Positions 9,521-21,090 of a stretch of 64,000 nt of DNA are shown here, piece by piece. Origin of the DNA: Cryptomeria japonica (Eukaryota; Streptophyta; Pinopsida; Cupressales; Cupressaceae). The stretch covers positions 38,129,140-38,193,139 of the forward strand of contig NC_081411.1 in the NCBI RefSeq assembly GCF_030272615.1. The letters run 5' to 3'. The translations under genes were made by a program, and so were the position numbers. The first letter of the stretch is position 1. Every line of letters begins with the position of its first letter. The notes below the pieces were generated by a model. It saw only the letters and a list, made by a program, of their open reading frames with translations, was not told the DNA's origin and did not search any database.

Positions 9521-11188
9521 TGATGTAGACACCTTCGGGTGATTGTATCCATATGATTTTGACATCATTGTATCATGACACTTATAATTATATATATGAG
9601 ATGATCCATCCTTGCGGCAGCTATATGCATGTGTACCTATGTTATGAGATGTTTCATGATGTATGTTTCTATGTGATGCTTATGTTATGGATGCAAATAT
9701 GTACATAATGAAATGCAATATTTTTTATTCTTTTATGTTTTTATATGTTATGCAAATGCAAATGTGAATTTATGAAATGCAGATGAATATGATAATGCAA
9801 ATAATTATTTACATGATGAAAATGTAAAATGTGCTAACATGTGTTGTGTGGAGGATGTGATGGAATTGTAATTGTGATATCTATATGTATGTATGAAATG
9901 AGATATGTGGTAATGCAGGTGCAAACTACATGAGATGCAAATGTTTTTGGTTTGTCATTATACTCAGTTATCTGATAGTAGGCTACATAGACTCGGGAAG
10001 GACTATGGAAGTCAATCAAGAAAGGGGGATGGAAGATAAAAGATATGAAAGTGAAAGAGCTTCTTGTGCATTGTCATCATTGAGCTTTATTATGGCAAGT
10101 AGGTTATGACAATCAAGGTATATGTTCGACCCAGAAAGTCATTGTACCCATTTGCATGGAGATAAGACACTTCCAAACAAGGAATTCCCCAGTTCACACT
10201 AGACTCACAGTGTCCTCATATCCTTGGACAAGTCAAAGCATTACTAAGAGACAATCTGTAGATAGAAAAGAAAAATAAGTGACGATACCCCATCCTCACC
10301 TTTATAGTCAAAGACATCCTAGAGATAGAATCTCTAGTCAGAGACATCTTGGAAAAGCTAAAAGACATGTCACCAAAAGATAAAATCAAAATAAAATCAA
10401 GACTCGACACCAACATCCACTGCAGTCCTCAAGTTTAGTGTCTCTTGTCACTTGTATAAGTCTATTTGATTCTGGTCACAATGTTTACTTTCACAAAAGG
10501 ATTGATAGCACTGAACCATAATGTTGTCTAAGTCTGTTGAAAGATTTGATTTGTTGAAGCCCATTGTTGTTGTTGTGTCTCATTTGAAACTGACTGAATC
10601 CATGAAATTGATAATTTATTGCGGAGAAGACAAATCTTTATTGTGGATCTGTGATGCAAATGTTGCTTTATTGCAGATTATGCGTGCATAGACTGAAGTA
10701 AAGTAGAAGAAATTGTACACCTCAAAACATGTGATGCTCTCAATTCCACACCCATCACTAGATGTAGGATTTGCCTTAGCCACAGATAGGAGTTGATTTA
10801 TTATGGATGGAAAGGGTGAAAAGGAATGTTTATTATGAATGGCGAACCAATCTTGGGTAGATCAATAACAAGCCATGATGGGAATGGGTAAGTTTATTAT
10901 GGATGGATAGGTTGTGAGTGTGTGCAAAAAGTGAAAGGATGAAAGTGAATCCTGAAGGAGGGAGGAGCAATGTCTCTACGCATGGCACTGGTGACCCAAT
11001 TTTCACCATGGTACTTGCCCAGGGCACCACCGAAGTGGTTTTCACCATTAGACAAAAATGCTTTTCTATTTTTCCAAATTTTTTGTGTCACAAGGTGCTT
11101 GTTTCCTAGGTTTTTGACCAAGTAACGATTTTTTTATTTTTATGGATTTTTTGTATTATTATTTTTTGGATTTTTTTGTATTTTTGAA
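9521..11188. other. gypsy-2 interior without recognisable gene
   Basis: After the PMD exon the sequence is AT-rich with ATG/TATG-rich stretches (9,600-9,930) and no frame with recognisable protein motifs. It probably includes the captured gene's 3' flank and the element's own 3' untranslated region. Confidence 0.5.
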
Positions 11189-11480
11189 TTAGGATACTTT
11201 GAAGAGATATGTGTAAAACCTGTGAAGGTGCATGCTATTGATAGGATCCTCCAAAGGTTCACCATCTAAATTTGAGAGTTGATATACATTGGATCCATAG
11301 GCTGCTGTAATGATGTAAGGACCAAGCCAATTTGGTTCGAACTTTCCCTTCTTCTCTCTGTCTTGCTGATTTTTAGGATTCTCCTTGAGAACTAAGTCAC
11401 CCACCTCAAATGTACGAGGCTTAACCTTATGATTGTAGCTGCATTGTTCCTTGACTGAATGATGTGTAGCTCGAGTGACT
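11189..11480 (-). pseudogene. gypsy-2 integrase C-terminal tail
   Basis: The end of a 207-codon frame reads HKVKPRTFEVGDLVLKENPK, then GKFEPNWLGPYII and YQLSNLDGEPLEDPINSMHL. This is the GPY/F module that closes gypsy integrases (consensus FxVGDLVL...WxGPY). Upstream of it the frame (to 11,812) has no HHCC or DDE part of integrase. So the tail was joined to unrelated sequence by a deletion that removed RT, RNase H and the IN core. The tail normally binds DNA. Confidence 0.85.
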
Positions 11481-11869
11481 GTCTTCCTTGATAAAGGAGT
11501 TGAGATAGAATTACTAGCGTGTGGACTACGTAGGCCCATATGCGTGTCACCTAAAGAAGTTTGGGCATCCCTCATAACAAATTCCCTTGAGGAAGCTCCA
11601 TTAAAGGTCCATGATGTATCACCAAAAGGGAATAGATGTATGGAACAAGTGGATGAGTTATGAAGGCTCATGATTATGAAAAGAAGTGAAAGTAAAATGG
11701 CATGATGAAGACATAGGATCAACAAGTATGCTTTTTGGCTTGAAATTATAGAAATTTTGCCCCCAGTTATTTTGATATTAAGGGAGATAAACTCTTGTTC
11801 TTTTTGCTTCATAGGATTTTTATCCTTGACTTTGATTTTTGCGGAGTCCAGTAGCTTTTGATTTTGATT

Positions 11870-12346
11870 TCAATTAAAGGACTTCTCTTTATTTTTGACT
11901 TTTAGATTTTTCTTTTCAAAGCTTGATTTTTGATCCCCAATGAGTAAGGGATTTTGTAATTCTTGTTGATCCAAGTCTTGAAGTGGAGTGGAAATGGAAT
12001 GAGTGGATGATATGGTAAAGCTATGTGAGTTCTCAAGAGGGCTGGTGATACACTCAATAGATTCTTTGTTGGAACAACTCTTAGGACTATTGATATCAAA
12101 AGATTCTTGCACCACTAGAGGAGATTTGCATTCAGACTTAGTAGCCACAACACTAGGTGGTTCACACCCAATTCCTTGATATTGCAAATTGTTTATAGAT
12201 TGTTCCTGTTGACTGAATGTCTTAGGAGATAGTGGGAGTTGATCAACATGGAATATATAGTCACCACATCCCATGTCTTTAAACTTAAGCTTTTCTTTGA
12301 TCTCTGCTTGTTTTGATGTTGAAGCTTTCAATGATTCTGGATCCAC
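11870..12346 (-). CDS. gypsy-2 Ser-rich spacer ORF, unknown
   Basis: A 158-codon open frame rich in Ser, Gln, Lys and Leu lies between protease and integrase tail, where RT should be. I see no RT (no YxDD), RNase H or other domain. It may be a disordered linker of the Gag-Pol of this family or foreign filler. The first residues follow the protease frame after a break at about 12,404. Confidence 0.4.
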   Translation of the reverse strand: MDPESLKASTSKQAEIKEKLKFKDMGCGDYIFHVDQLPLSPKTFSQQEQSINNLQYQGIGCEPPSVVATKSECKSPLVVQESFDINSPKSCSNKESIECITSPLENSHSFTISSTHSISTPLQDLDQQELQNPLLIGDQKSSFEKKNLKVKNKEKSFN

Positions 12347-12403
12347 ATATACCGAATATGAAACAACTTCTTGATTGATTGGGATTGTTATTTTTGATCT
12401 AGG

Positions 12404-13398
12404 TCACAGATTATTGCAATATATGAATGGATTTGGGTAAGCTTTGACGGTCACTTGAACTCCATTGTGTGGGAACTTGATACATCGATGATATGTAGAT
12501 GGTACTCCGTTCATCTCATGAATCCAAGGATGTCCTAATAATATATTGTATGTGAGATCCAGGTCTAAGACTTGACAAACCACATCCTTTGTAACTAGCC
12601 CAACTTTGAGAGGTAAGGTGATTATTCCCTTGGATGAGTGCTCTTCATCATCATATGCCTTAATGGTAATTTTGTTTGTAGAATTCATATCCTTTTTAGA
12701 ATATCCCAATTGTTTAATAGTGCTCAATGTACAAATGTTTAGACCTACTCCTCCATCTATCAGGACTCACTTTATTCGATGTTTGTGTATGAAGGCTTCA
12801 ATGTGCAAAGGTGTGTTATTTGGCTGACTTACGGAGGCATCGTTAGCTTCTTTGAATGTAAGGGAGTGTGGAATGGAAAGGTATCCCACCATGGCTTGAA
12901 ACTAGTCCACGTTCAGATCAGTAGGAACATCAGTGTCTCTCAAGATTTTATCAAGAATGGCTTTATGTGCGGGGGATATGCTTAAGAGCTCAAGGATGGA
13001 GATGAGTGCGAGTGTCTTCCCTAACTATTCTACAAGGTCATACTTAGGCTTGGTTGATGAGGAAGCGGTGTTTTCAGCTGGAGCACCTTGCAACATGAAT
13101 TTACCTCGACGAGTTGTGGCAGTACATTCAGAGGTAGGTTTGGAAGAAGATCCAATGCCTTTTAGGACAATCTTGGGTCTTTCGGTAGATTTCTCAGGTT
13201 TTTTGTCCTTGATGATAATGGTAGAGACATAATTGTCCATCGAAATGTGATTGATAGTTGAATCATAGTTATAGGATGCTCTGGTATAGTTGGTTTGATC
13301 ATCTGTGGCTTTAGCTTTTCCCTTGTCATGTTTTGGGAATGGTTCCTTAAACATCTCATGTTCTTGATTGGATGAGTGTCCTTCAATCTCAATGTCAC
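12404..13398 (-). pseudogene. gypsy-2 retropepsin with zinc-finger spacer
   Basis: Frames read VLIDGGVGLNICTLSTIKQL (catalytic loop in the family's D-G-G form), YNILLGHPWIHEMNGVPST and CIKFPHNG. Upstream, near 13,440-13,490, CEFDKSKGHKRGNC is the C-x2-H-x4-H-x4-C finger with the first His changed to Asp. At least one frameshift or stop separates the parts (13,025, 12,730). Protein identity to the gypsy-1 protease is clear by eye. It would cleave the polyprotein of the element. Confidence 0.88.
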
Positions 13399-13504
13399 CT
13401 CTATCAGTGAGATCTTGTATGATGTTCTTCAGTCGATGGCAATTTCCTCTCTTGTGTCCCTTGCTTTTATCAAATTCACAATATTCATCATCGTTCCACC
13501 AATT

Positions 13505-15262
13505 TTATTTAACCTTTGGCTCATATGGAGGTAGATCTGGAATTTTTATTATCTTGTTTACCACTATCTTTTTGAAAACTGACTCAAGTGGTTCTCCCAA
13601 TGGGGTGTACTTCCTTCGTGACTTTGAAGTTGTTTGAGTATTCACTTGATTGTTTGTAGAACTTGATCCAGAAAAAATGATTTTGGGTCGCACTGTATTG
13701 GCATCAACACCATCATCATTGATTGTGTTCTTGTTTTTGTTCCAAAATCTTGGCTTGTCTTTTCCTTTAAAGTCCTCTTTGTTTTCTTTGAATATTTTGA
13801 TGATGCCTTGCTCAATTAGGACCTTCTCTATTGCTAAGCCTTTTTCAATGACGTCCTTGAAGGTGGACAAACAAGCTTTTCTCAGGTCATAACCAATGTC
13901 CTTGTTAACATTCCGGGTGAACATCTCTACCATTTGTTTTTGTGGAATTCCACAAGAGCATCTGCTAGCTAGATTCCTCCATCTTTGTAGAGATGATGAA
14001 AAAGACTCTCCATCTTTTTGCTTGGTGTTGCACAAAGTAGTGACTGATATGTCTATCGCTATGTTGTAGGAGAAATGTTGAATAAATGCCTCTGCTAAGT
14101 CACCCCATGACTTAATACCAAGTGGAAGTTGGGAGAACCATTCCATAGCTTGATCACCTAGGCTTTGTGGGAATAATCTTATCAAATATGTCTCTTCTGA
14201 AGCTACCTCAACGCAAGCTGTCAAAAACTGTCTTATGTGTTCCTTAGGATCCCCTTTTCCTCTATACTTATCAAACTTAGGTGTCACAAAGTGTGCAGGA
14301 AAAGGAGGCATTGGAATGCTCTTGTCAAATGGATAAGGACATATGTCTCTCATTGTGTATGTTGGCTTCGGTGTATTTATGTCCTCCATTTTCTTTTGTA
14401 AGTCCTTGATTTGTTGCTCCAAATTATTCTTTGGTGGAGACCGACTTCTTGGACCATACTCCATGCCTGAACCACTAGGTGGAGGAGGAGCATGTTGCAT
14501 ATATGGATGATATTGATCATACACATGTTCATATGGAGGAGGTCTATAATGATGTTGCGTATATGTACCACTTGGTATAGAGTCATGGTGAGGAATGGAA
14601 TATCTGCTTTGTCCATGTATACCATACTCTACAGGCATGTCATGTTCTAATGTGTTGGCCCCAAATTTGATGTGGAGTTTCCTTGTGTCCAAATTTTGAG
14701 CATGCCTTTGAATATCCAATTGCCTTGGTAGTTGATCCTTAGCATTAGTATGTGATCAAGCATATTTTTCTGCATAAGACTTCCATAATGGTCTACGAAG
14801 GTGAGTATCATATGCTTGACCATGTGTGTATGGGACCTCGGGTTTTTGAAACAAGGATGATGGTGATTCAGGAACCATATGTGGTCCTCTATTGCCTCCA
14901 CTATTAGGCCTCCTTTGATCCATGTTGGAGTTAGATTGTTGCAAAGGTCGATTTTCCATTATTTGAGACATGTCAAAATCATGAGGGATCTTGGCTCCAC
15001 TATGTGCCATCACTTGTAAGAAATATTGTCTATCTCTCTTCATTATTTTCTCAACCAATCTATTGAAATGGGGATCCATAATGGTGTCTTCCACTTCTAC
15101 TGAATGTACTGAAAAGTTGTCCATATTGTCATTGTGTGTATCATTGTTGTTTATAGTGTCCATGTTCTCAACATTTGGAATGTTTCTATAAGCATCCATG
15201 TCAGGTAATGTGGTATGATCAGAATTGAAAAAGACATCATTGTCATACTCATAGGAACTCAT
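13505..15262 (-). pseudogene. gypsy-2 gag
   Basis: One frame of 585 codons starts MSSYEYDNDVFFNSD at 15,262 and is interrupted by a single TGA at 14,756-14,758. The N-terminal third is acidic and Asn-rich, followed by a Pro/Tyr/His-rich stretch. The C-terminal half is a full retrotrans_gag domain: CPYPFDKSIPMPPFPAHF, FDKYRGKGDPKEHIRQFL, LIRLFPQSLGDQAMEWFSQL, then a Lys/Asn tail. Length is normal for this type of gypsy Gag. One reversible stop means Gag could have been supplied by the element until recently. Confidence 0.9.
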
Positions 15263-16860
15263 GTTTACAGACTCTTAAACCTCTTTAGTTTCTCTCCTAT
15301 ATTTTTGGCAACGGGTTTCAACCATGAACTTTTTCTTGACCAAGATGTTTGAGACTAGATGAAAATGGAAAGAGTATGGAAGACCAAGAGTTGGATGGAA
15401 TGTAAATGAATCTAAAGTGTACTTGCAATGTCCAAAGTGTAAGACCAAATATGTATGTAGTAGAGTAGGTGTGGCTTCCAAAGAGATGATAGTTTCTCTT
15501 GATGAGGTAAGTTGACCTTGACTCTAAGTAAGACCAAATGAGACCCAAAGGTGATAGACCTTGATGAGGGACCACTTAGCAAAATATTGTTGTATGTAGT
15601 GTGTTGACAAAGTATGATGAGGACAAGCAAGTGACCTTTTGACTTAAGTTTAGACAAATGTGAATGTAATGTAAGGTGTAAAGCAATGATGGACTTTGTG
15701 AGATCCAAAGATAGGTTGAATGCTTGATGAAAACCTGAAGAGATAGCTTAGGAAGTTCAAGAATTCTGAAACTAATTGCTCTTGTTTGTTGGACTGTAAA
15801 TTTTTCCAATTTGTGAAGTTGTTTGTTGTGACCAAATCTGAATGTTTGACTATTTTTCGTGACAAGAGGACACAATGTTGACGAGGACTCAATGTTTGCA
15901 AGTGTTTAGACTCAAAATGACTCCAAGAAAAGTATGTTGTTTGAAGTAAAATTGTTTTGCATACACTTGAAGACACAAAAGACACGATGTTTTGTTGTTT
16001 GGTCTTGAATGTTTAATTGTTCAAAATAAGACAAACACAATTCTTATGGTTGGCTAGGACAATAGTTGTTGATCCCACATGGAGTTTCCCCCGAGGCTAC
16101 ACTATTCAGAGTGGATACTTAGATGCTTGACCCCACTGGCTCCACCTTCGGCACTCACTTCTCATGGCAGCCAAGCATCAGTCCCCATGAAAACTCCCCG
16201 TGGCGAACTTTGTATCTCTACTAATAACTATATATGTGTGGCTCGCTACAAGAGGTTTGACCTCCTGCCCCAACAACTAGAAGGATTTTGGCTTCTAAAG
16301 TAAAAAGGTGCTAGTAAGGGCATCCATTCGTGTGGTCATACATGTGGCACTTTCAACTCTGTAAATACAGAAGGCTCCCAACCAGTAGGGGTTACGCCCT
16401 ACAACTGATCAAACAAATTTGATCAAACGGATTTATGGGGAGACATAGTGTCGATATGAACTAATCAACACATGTTATCCATAGTTTTCACCATGAATAC
16501 AGTTATTTATAGTGGTTTGGAAGATGATAGCTTTTCTTTTGCTACCACTTGAGTCATTCTCTCCTCACTAGTAGTCCTAATGACCACACGGGGAGATAGG
16601 CCCTCTAAAGATGAAACAAAAAGAGCCTATTGCTCAAGACACAAAAGACAATGGTTCAATTTTAGTGCACCAATTGAAGTGTTTGCTAGTCTATGAGAAC
16701 AAGGCACACAGTGAAGATCAAAAACCCTTGCTAAGGCCCTGCAACAAAGATCTATTAGTAGTTTGGATTATTTCAAATGATCACCCCTTCCTCCAAGCAC
16801 AGAAGTTAGGTAAATTTTAGATCCAAAAGACTTTGTGAAATAGGGACCTTCAACAATGCA
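15263..16860 (-). other. gypsy-2 leader, first part
   Basis: This is untranslated leader between gag start and the tandem repeats. The block 16,070-16,450 (GACCCCACTGGCTC, GCCAAGCATCAGTCCCCATG region) recurs in the leader of the right-edge gypsy at about 62,030-62,320, so it is a conserved leader module, perhaps for packaging. No gene seen. Confidence 0.65.
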
Positions 16861-16864
16861 TTTT

Positions 16865-17760
16865 GTTGACCAATTCAGAGATCTAATTCATCATAAAAAA
16901 ATACCACCTGTAAAATTACAAGAGATTTCCAAAAATGTAAGAAAATCCAAAAAATTTGATAATTTTCTTCAAAAATTTATTTTTTATGAAAAATCATAAA
17001 AATTCATATAAAATGCAAAATCAGTCCAAAACATGTGAAATTTGTTTTGGAAAGTCCTGATGGTCTTGCAAACCTGCATAAAAAAATTTCTGCAACAAAT
17101 CCTAGCAATTTGTGAGATATGAGTAAAATAATGCAAAACCCTAATTTTCAAAGATCTAATTTTTGGGGATTGATTTTGCATAAAATTTAAAATCACAAAT
17201 CACAAATCCTATGTATAATTCTAAGAGATTTCTAAAAATGTAAGAAAATCCAAAAAATTCGCTAATTTGCTCTCAAAATTAATTTTTTATGAAAACTCAT
17301 AAAAGTTCATATAAAATGAAAATTTGATCCAAAAAATATGAAATTTTTATTGAATCCTTCTGATAATTATCTTGACCTGCAAAACAAATTTGATGCAAAA
17401 ATTCGAAGTCGTTTGTGAAATCTGATCAAAATAAGGAAAAACCCTAATTTTTAAAGATCCAACTTTTAGGGAAATATTTTGCATCAAAATTAAAATAAAA
17501 AAGAACAGATCCTGTGTATAATTATGAGAGATTTCCAAAAATGTAAAAAAATCCAAAAAATTCACTCATTTGCTCTCAAAATTAATTTTTTATGAAAATT
17601 CATAAAAAATTCATAGAAAATTAAAATATGCTCCAATAGATCTGAGTTTTTCTTTGCGAGCTCTTGATACTGTCTTCAACCTACCAAAACAATTTGGTGC
17701 AAAATTTCTAAGCTATTTGTGAGATATAATCAAATATCTCCAAGATCTTGATTTTGTGTC
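16865..17760 (-). repeat. Triplicated 303-bp leader repeat
   Basis: Three head-to-tail units share AGAGATTTCCAAAAATGTAA at 16,921, 17,224 and 17,527, exactly 303 bp apart, followed by an AATTTTTTATGAAAA block and AACCCTAATTTT. They lie just inside the PBS in the 5' untranslated leader. Units differ by scattered substitutions. Confidence 0.85.
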
Positions 17761-17861
17761 CAAAACCCTAACTGCACAAGGTTATTCTCCAAATTGTTTT
17801 ACAAAACAGCAATATAGGTTTAGAAAAATCTGCAAAAAATACAGATGTAACAAAAATCCAT

Positions 17862-17879
17862 GTCCCATGGGGCGTGCCA
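17862..17879 (-). promoter_or_regulatory. gypsy-2 primer-binding site
   Basis: Minus strand TGGCACGCCCCATGGGAC starts three bases inside the 5' LTR. It is of the TGGCGCC...GGGAC class used by many plant gypsy elements; the exact tRNA is not certain. Confidence 0.7.
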
Positions 17880-17882
17880 AAA

Positions 17883-18694
17883 TGTTTATGGTGAAAATGG
17901 ATAACAACAATGTTGAAAGACTAAATGAATTCAACCACAAAACCCTAGCCTAACAATCAAGAAAGATCCACCATAACATATGAAGATTAACTAAGACAAT
18001 GCAAATCAAATGAAATCATAAAGATTATACCATGAAATGTCCAATAGGGTTTTGGATCTCCATTCTTCCTATCTCCATTAATCTTGCTTGATATATTTGC
18101 TCTCAGATTTTATGTGTGCACAAGAGCTCAACAAAGAACGGAAATGTGGTTGCAAGTAGGATCGCATATGAAAGTGCAAAGTGTAGTTGGGGCTGAATGC
18201 ATAGTGAGGGTAATCAATTGATTAGGATGCATAGATTGATTAGGGTTGATAATGAAGGAAGTATCCTCTTATATAGAAGACACTATATGAAATGGAGGGA
18301 TAAGATTGAGAGGTGTAAAAAGAGGTCGGCTATGATTTGAGGGTAGGTAAAGAAAATAATTAAATAATGAAAGGAGTAGGTAGTGTAGGAATTAAGAGAT
18401 GAATGACATGTGTCATGGGTAGAAAAGGTTAATGAATTAATTAAATAAATAAAGATTTATTTAATTAATAGAAGAAGTGGGATCAATTAAATAAATAAGA
18501 TATTTATTTAATTTAGGAAAAGTACAATTTAAATAAATAAATGTATTTATTTAAATGAGAAATAAGGCTAGAAGAGGATAAATGAATTAATTAAATAAAT
18601 AAAGATTTATTTAATTAATAGATGAATTAGGCTAAAATAATTAAATAAATAAAACTATTTATTTAATTACACTGGACAATTTTAGGTGTCTACA
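17883..18694 (-). repeat. gypsy-2 5' LTR
   Basis: The direct copy of 7,113-7,924 at identical length, ending GGTGTCTACA on the plus strand. Followed by ATTAA, the second copy of the target-site duplication. For the minus-strand element this LTR holds the promoter; a TCTATATAAGAGG TATA-like box is on the minus strand around 18,264-18,276. Confidence 0.95.
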
Positions 18695-19560
18695 ATTAAT
18701 AATTATTCTCCAACAAGACCAAGACAACCTTCTTTTGTAAATTAGTTAGGATGGTATGATGGTTGGCAACAACCTATGCCCTATTATCCACCATGGTCTA
18801 ATCAACTTGCATCCCAACCATGGCAACAACCTTAGCAATCACAACCACTATACCCTTAGTATCCCTGACAATTTCCACCTTATCCTATACCTCCTATGGT
18901 TCATCCATATAAGCAACAACAACAACTTCTTCCGCGTCCTCCAAATAATCAATTTCCTCAACCTAGACAACGACCACTATCCACGTCAATGCCAACACAG
19001 CCAAATCCCAATCCCAACAATAAGGCAACACAACCTGTGTATAATAACAAGGTGGAAAGATATCCTACTTATCCAATCAATGTAGTGGAACTTGAAGGAG
19101 TACAATTAAGATCAGGGAAAATCCTCCAAGACCCTACCATCATAGAAGTAAATGATGAACCTGAGGAGGAGCTTAAAAAAGAACCACCATTTCTTGACCG
19201 ATTTACTTCAAAACCTAAACAAAAGGAGGTACCAAAAATAAAATTTGATTTTGTAAATGAACTTTTTAGTGTTAACATCAAGATTCCTTTGTTGCTGGCC
19301 ATAAAGGATATTCCCATGTAGAAGAAGATTGTTCATGAGTTATGTGGAAGGAAAAATAAGAAGAAGGAAGACCCAAAGACTATCCAAGTTATCGGGCAAC
19401 TAGAAGACCTTATGCTTGGGAACTTGACCATTTAAAAATATTTAGATCCAGGGAGTCCTGTCATCAAGGTAAGTATTGGTAAGGTCACTATTCCCAATAC
19501 ACTTGTGATTTGGGTGCTGCAATCAATGTAATGACAAATGAGACACTTTATGTCATATTT
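18695..19560 (+). pseudogene. Ty3/gypsy fragment gypsy-3 (gag end to protease)
   Basis: Plus-strand frames give a Pro/Gln-rich gag tail (PPWSNQLASQPWQQP), then VVELEGVQLRSGKIL, PPFLDRF, KIPLLLAIKDIPM, VHELCGRK and after a frameshift DLGAAINVMTNETL, the retropepsin catalytic loop (D-L-G-A). This is the standard gag-pro junction of a plant gypsy lineage (LRSGK motif) different from gypsy-1 and gypsy-2. Ends where the hAT remnant starts. Stops at 19,321 and a frameshift near 19,505. Confidence 0.85.
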
Positions 19561-19599
19561 TATCATGGTTGATATAAATGTGATTTGGGCATTTTGTTG

Positions 19600-20736
19600 T
19601 AAATCACTCTATGTCACATGCTATATATAGGAAATATGCTTCTTTGTAGTTGCTTAGATGTGTAGAAACACGTTTTGGTTCCAATTTTATCATGGTTGAT
19701 AGAATTGTGAAGTTAAAATAAGCATTAAGACAAATGGTGATGTCCACTAAATGGGAGAGATGGAGAGATAGAGCAAGTACCAATAGCCAAGCATGTGATG
19801 AAATTTCTGATCTCATAATTGGTAGTGGATCATCTTTATTTTGGCAATATGCAAGTGACCTTCTAACACTTACATGGCCCATTCTTGAAGTCCTTCATCT
19901 TTTTGATAATGATAAACCATGCATGGGAGATGTATTTGAGAAACTAGATCAAATGAGGGAGAGACTACAAGATATATTTACTATTGGGGCACCATCATTT
20001 AATCAAGAAACAAAGGATATTGTTTGGGAGTACAATTTACAAAGATGGAAGATGCTTCATAGTCCTCTTCATTATGTTGGATATCTACTTAATCCAAAAT
20101 GGTTTCACAAAAAACCATGGTTGGATGATGACGTTTCTACTAGATGGCAAACATATATGGATAGAGTTTATCCAAATAGAGAAGACCATACTATAATTAA
20201 AGAGGAACTATCAAAATATATTGATGGAGTAGATAATTGTTCCCATTGAGATGTTCCATTTGATTAATTGAATATGGAACCCAAGGTATTTTGGGAGAAC
20301 TATGGAACAAAACACCACATCTAAGAGATACCGCAATTCATGTGTTGTCTCAGGTAAATATTTGCATATTTAGTCATATAATAATTGAATAAATAATTCA
20401 TTTTGTTGTTCATTTATTTAAAAATGTTAATTTTAAATATTATCTATTTTGATTTTACATAAACAGGTCTCTAGTGCTTCTGCATGCAAAAGAAATTGGA
20501 GTGAGTATGCTTTCATCCATTCTATGAAGCGTAATAGGCTAGGTAGCAAAAAGGCGGAAGATCTTGTGTATGTACATTCAAATCTTCTTCTTTTATCTCG
20601 AGCTTCCACTGATTATAAATCAAGGCCTCATAAGATGTGGGACTATAGTGATTCAATGGATGATGGGACTGATGAGTTGCCAATAGAAGTCCTTGAAGAT
20701 AATGTAGAGGAAAGCTTACTTGTAGTTGAAATGTAG
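19600..20736 (+). pseudogene. hAT transposase C-terminal remnant
   Basis: VETRFGSNFIMVDRIV, then LRQMVMSTKWERW, WPILEVLHLFDNDKPCMGDV, PLHYVGYLLNPKWF and, after an intron-like gap (20,355-20,466, GTAAAT...ACAG), VSSASACKRNWSEYAFIHS and KRNRLGSKKAEDLVYVH. This is the C-terminal half of a hAT (Ac-like) transposase, ending in the hAT dimerisation domain. A stop lies at about 19,714 and a one-base frameshift between WENYGT and TPHLRDTAIHVLSQ. The zinc-finger N-terminus and first catalytic Asp are not present. No terminal repeats found. Confidence 0.87.
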
Positions 20737-20739
20737 AAA

Positions 20740-21090
20740 GTTGAAACAACCAAAAACACTTGTTCAACTTCAAACTTATGATGATATATTTTGATATTTT
20801 AATTATGTAATTGCAAACATTATGATATATGTATTTTTGTTTTCTAGCTAAAATTCATTTTAAATTATGTAGAAGTGATCTATAATGTTCTTGATCCTTA
20901 TTTTGATTATGTTTTGTATTTTACAAACAAATATATATATAGCCACGTTTCTTGCACACAACCTTAAAATATTGTGTTTCTCATCACGTTGCCATTTCCA
21001 TATCGTTTCTTGTTTCTCGTTTCTGACAACATAGGTTTGGAGGCAGTGTAGAATTTTGGACTAGCTCCTCCTACCATACTCCCAACACTA
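20740..21090. other. AT-rich spacer, no gene seen
   Basis: Low-complexity sequence between the hAT remnant and the SDR promoter copy. Nothing recognisable on either strand. Confidence 0.5.

Larger units (their letters stand above)
7113..18694 (-). mobile_element. Complete non-autonomous Ty3/gypsy element gypsy-2
   Basis: Two direct 812-bp LTRs bound the element, both flanked on the outside by ATTAA (7,108-7,112 and 18,695-18,699), a 5-bp target-site duplication. On the minus strand the order is LTR, PBS, 2.6-kb leader with a triplicated repeat, gag, protease, a spacer, an integrase C-terminal tail, an antisense captured PMD gene, polypurine tract and LTR. RT, RNase H and the integrase core are absent. 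By eye I count about 21 substitutions and no length change between the LTRs, roughly 2.6 percent, so insertion was moderately recent for a plant genome. Confidence 0.93.
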
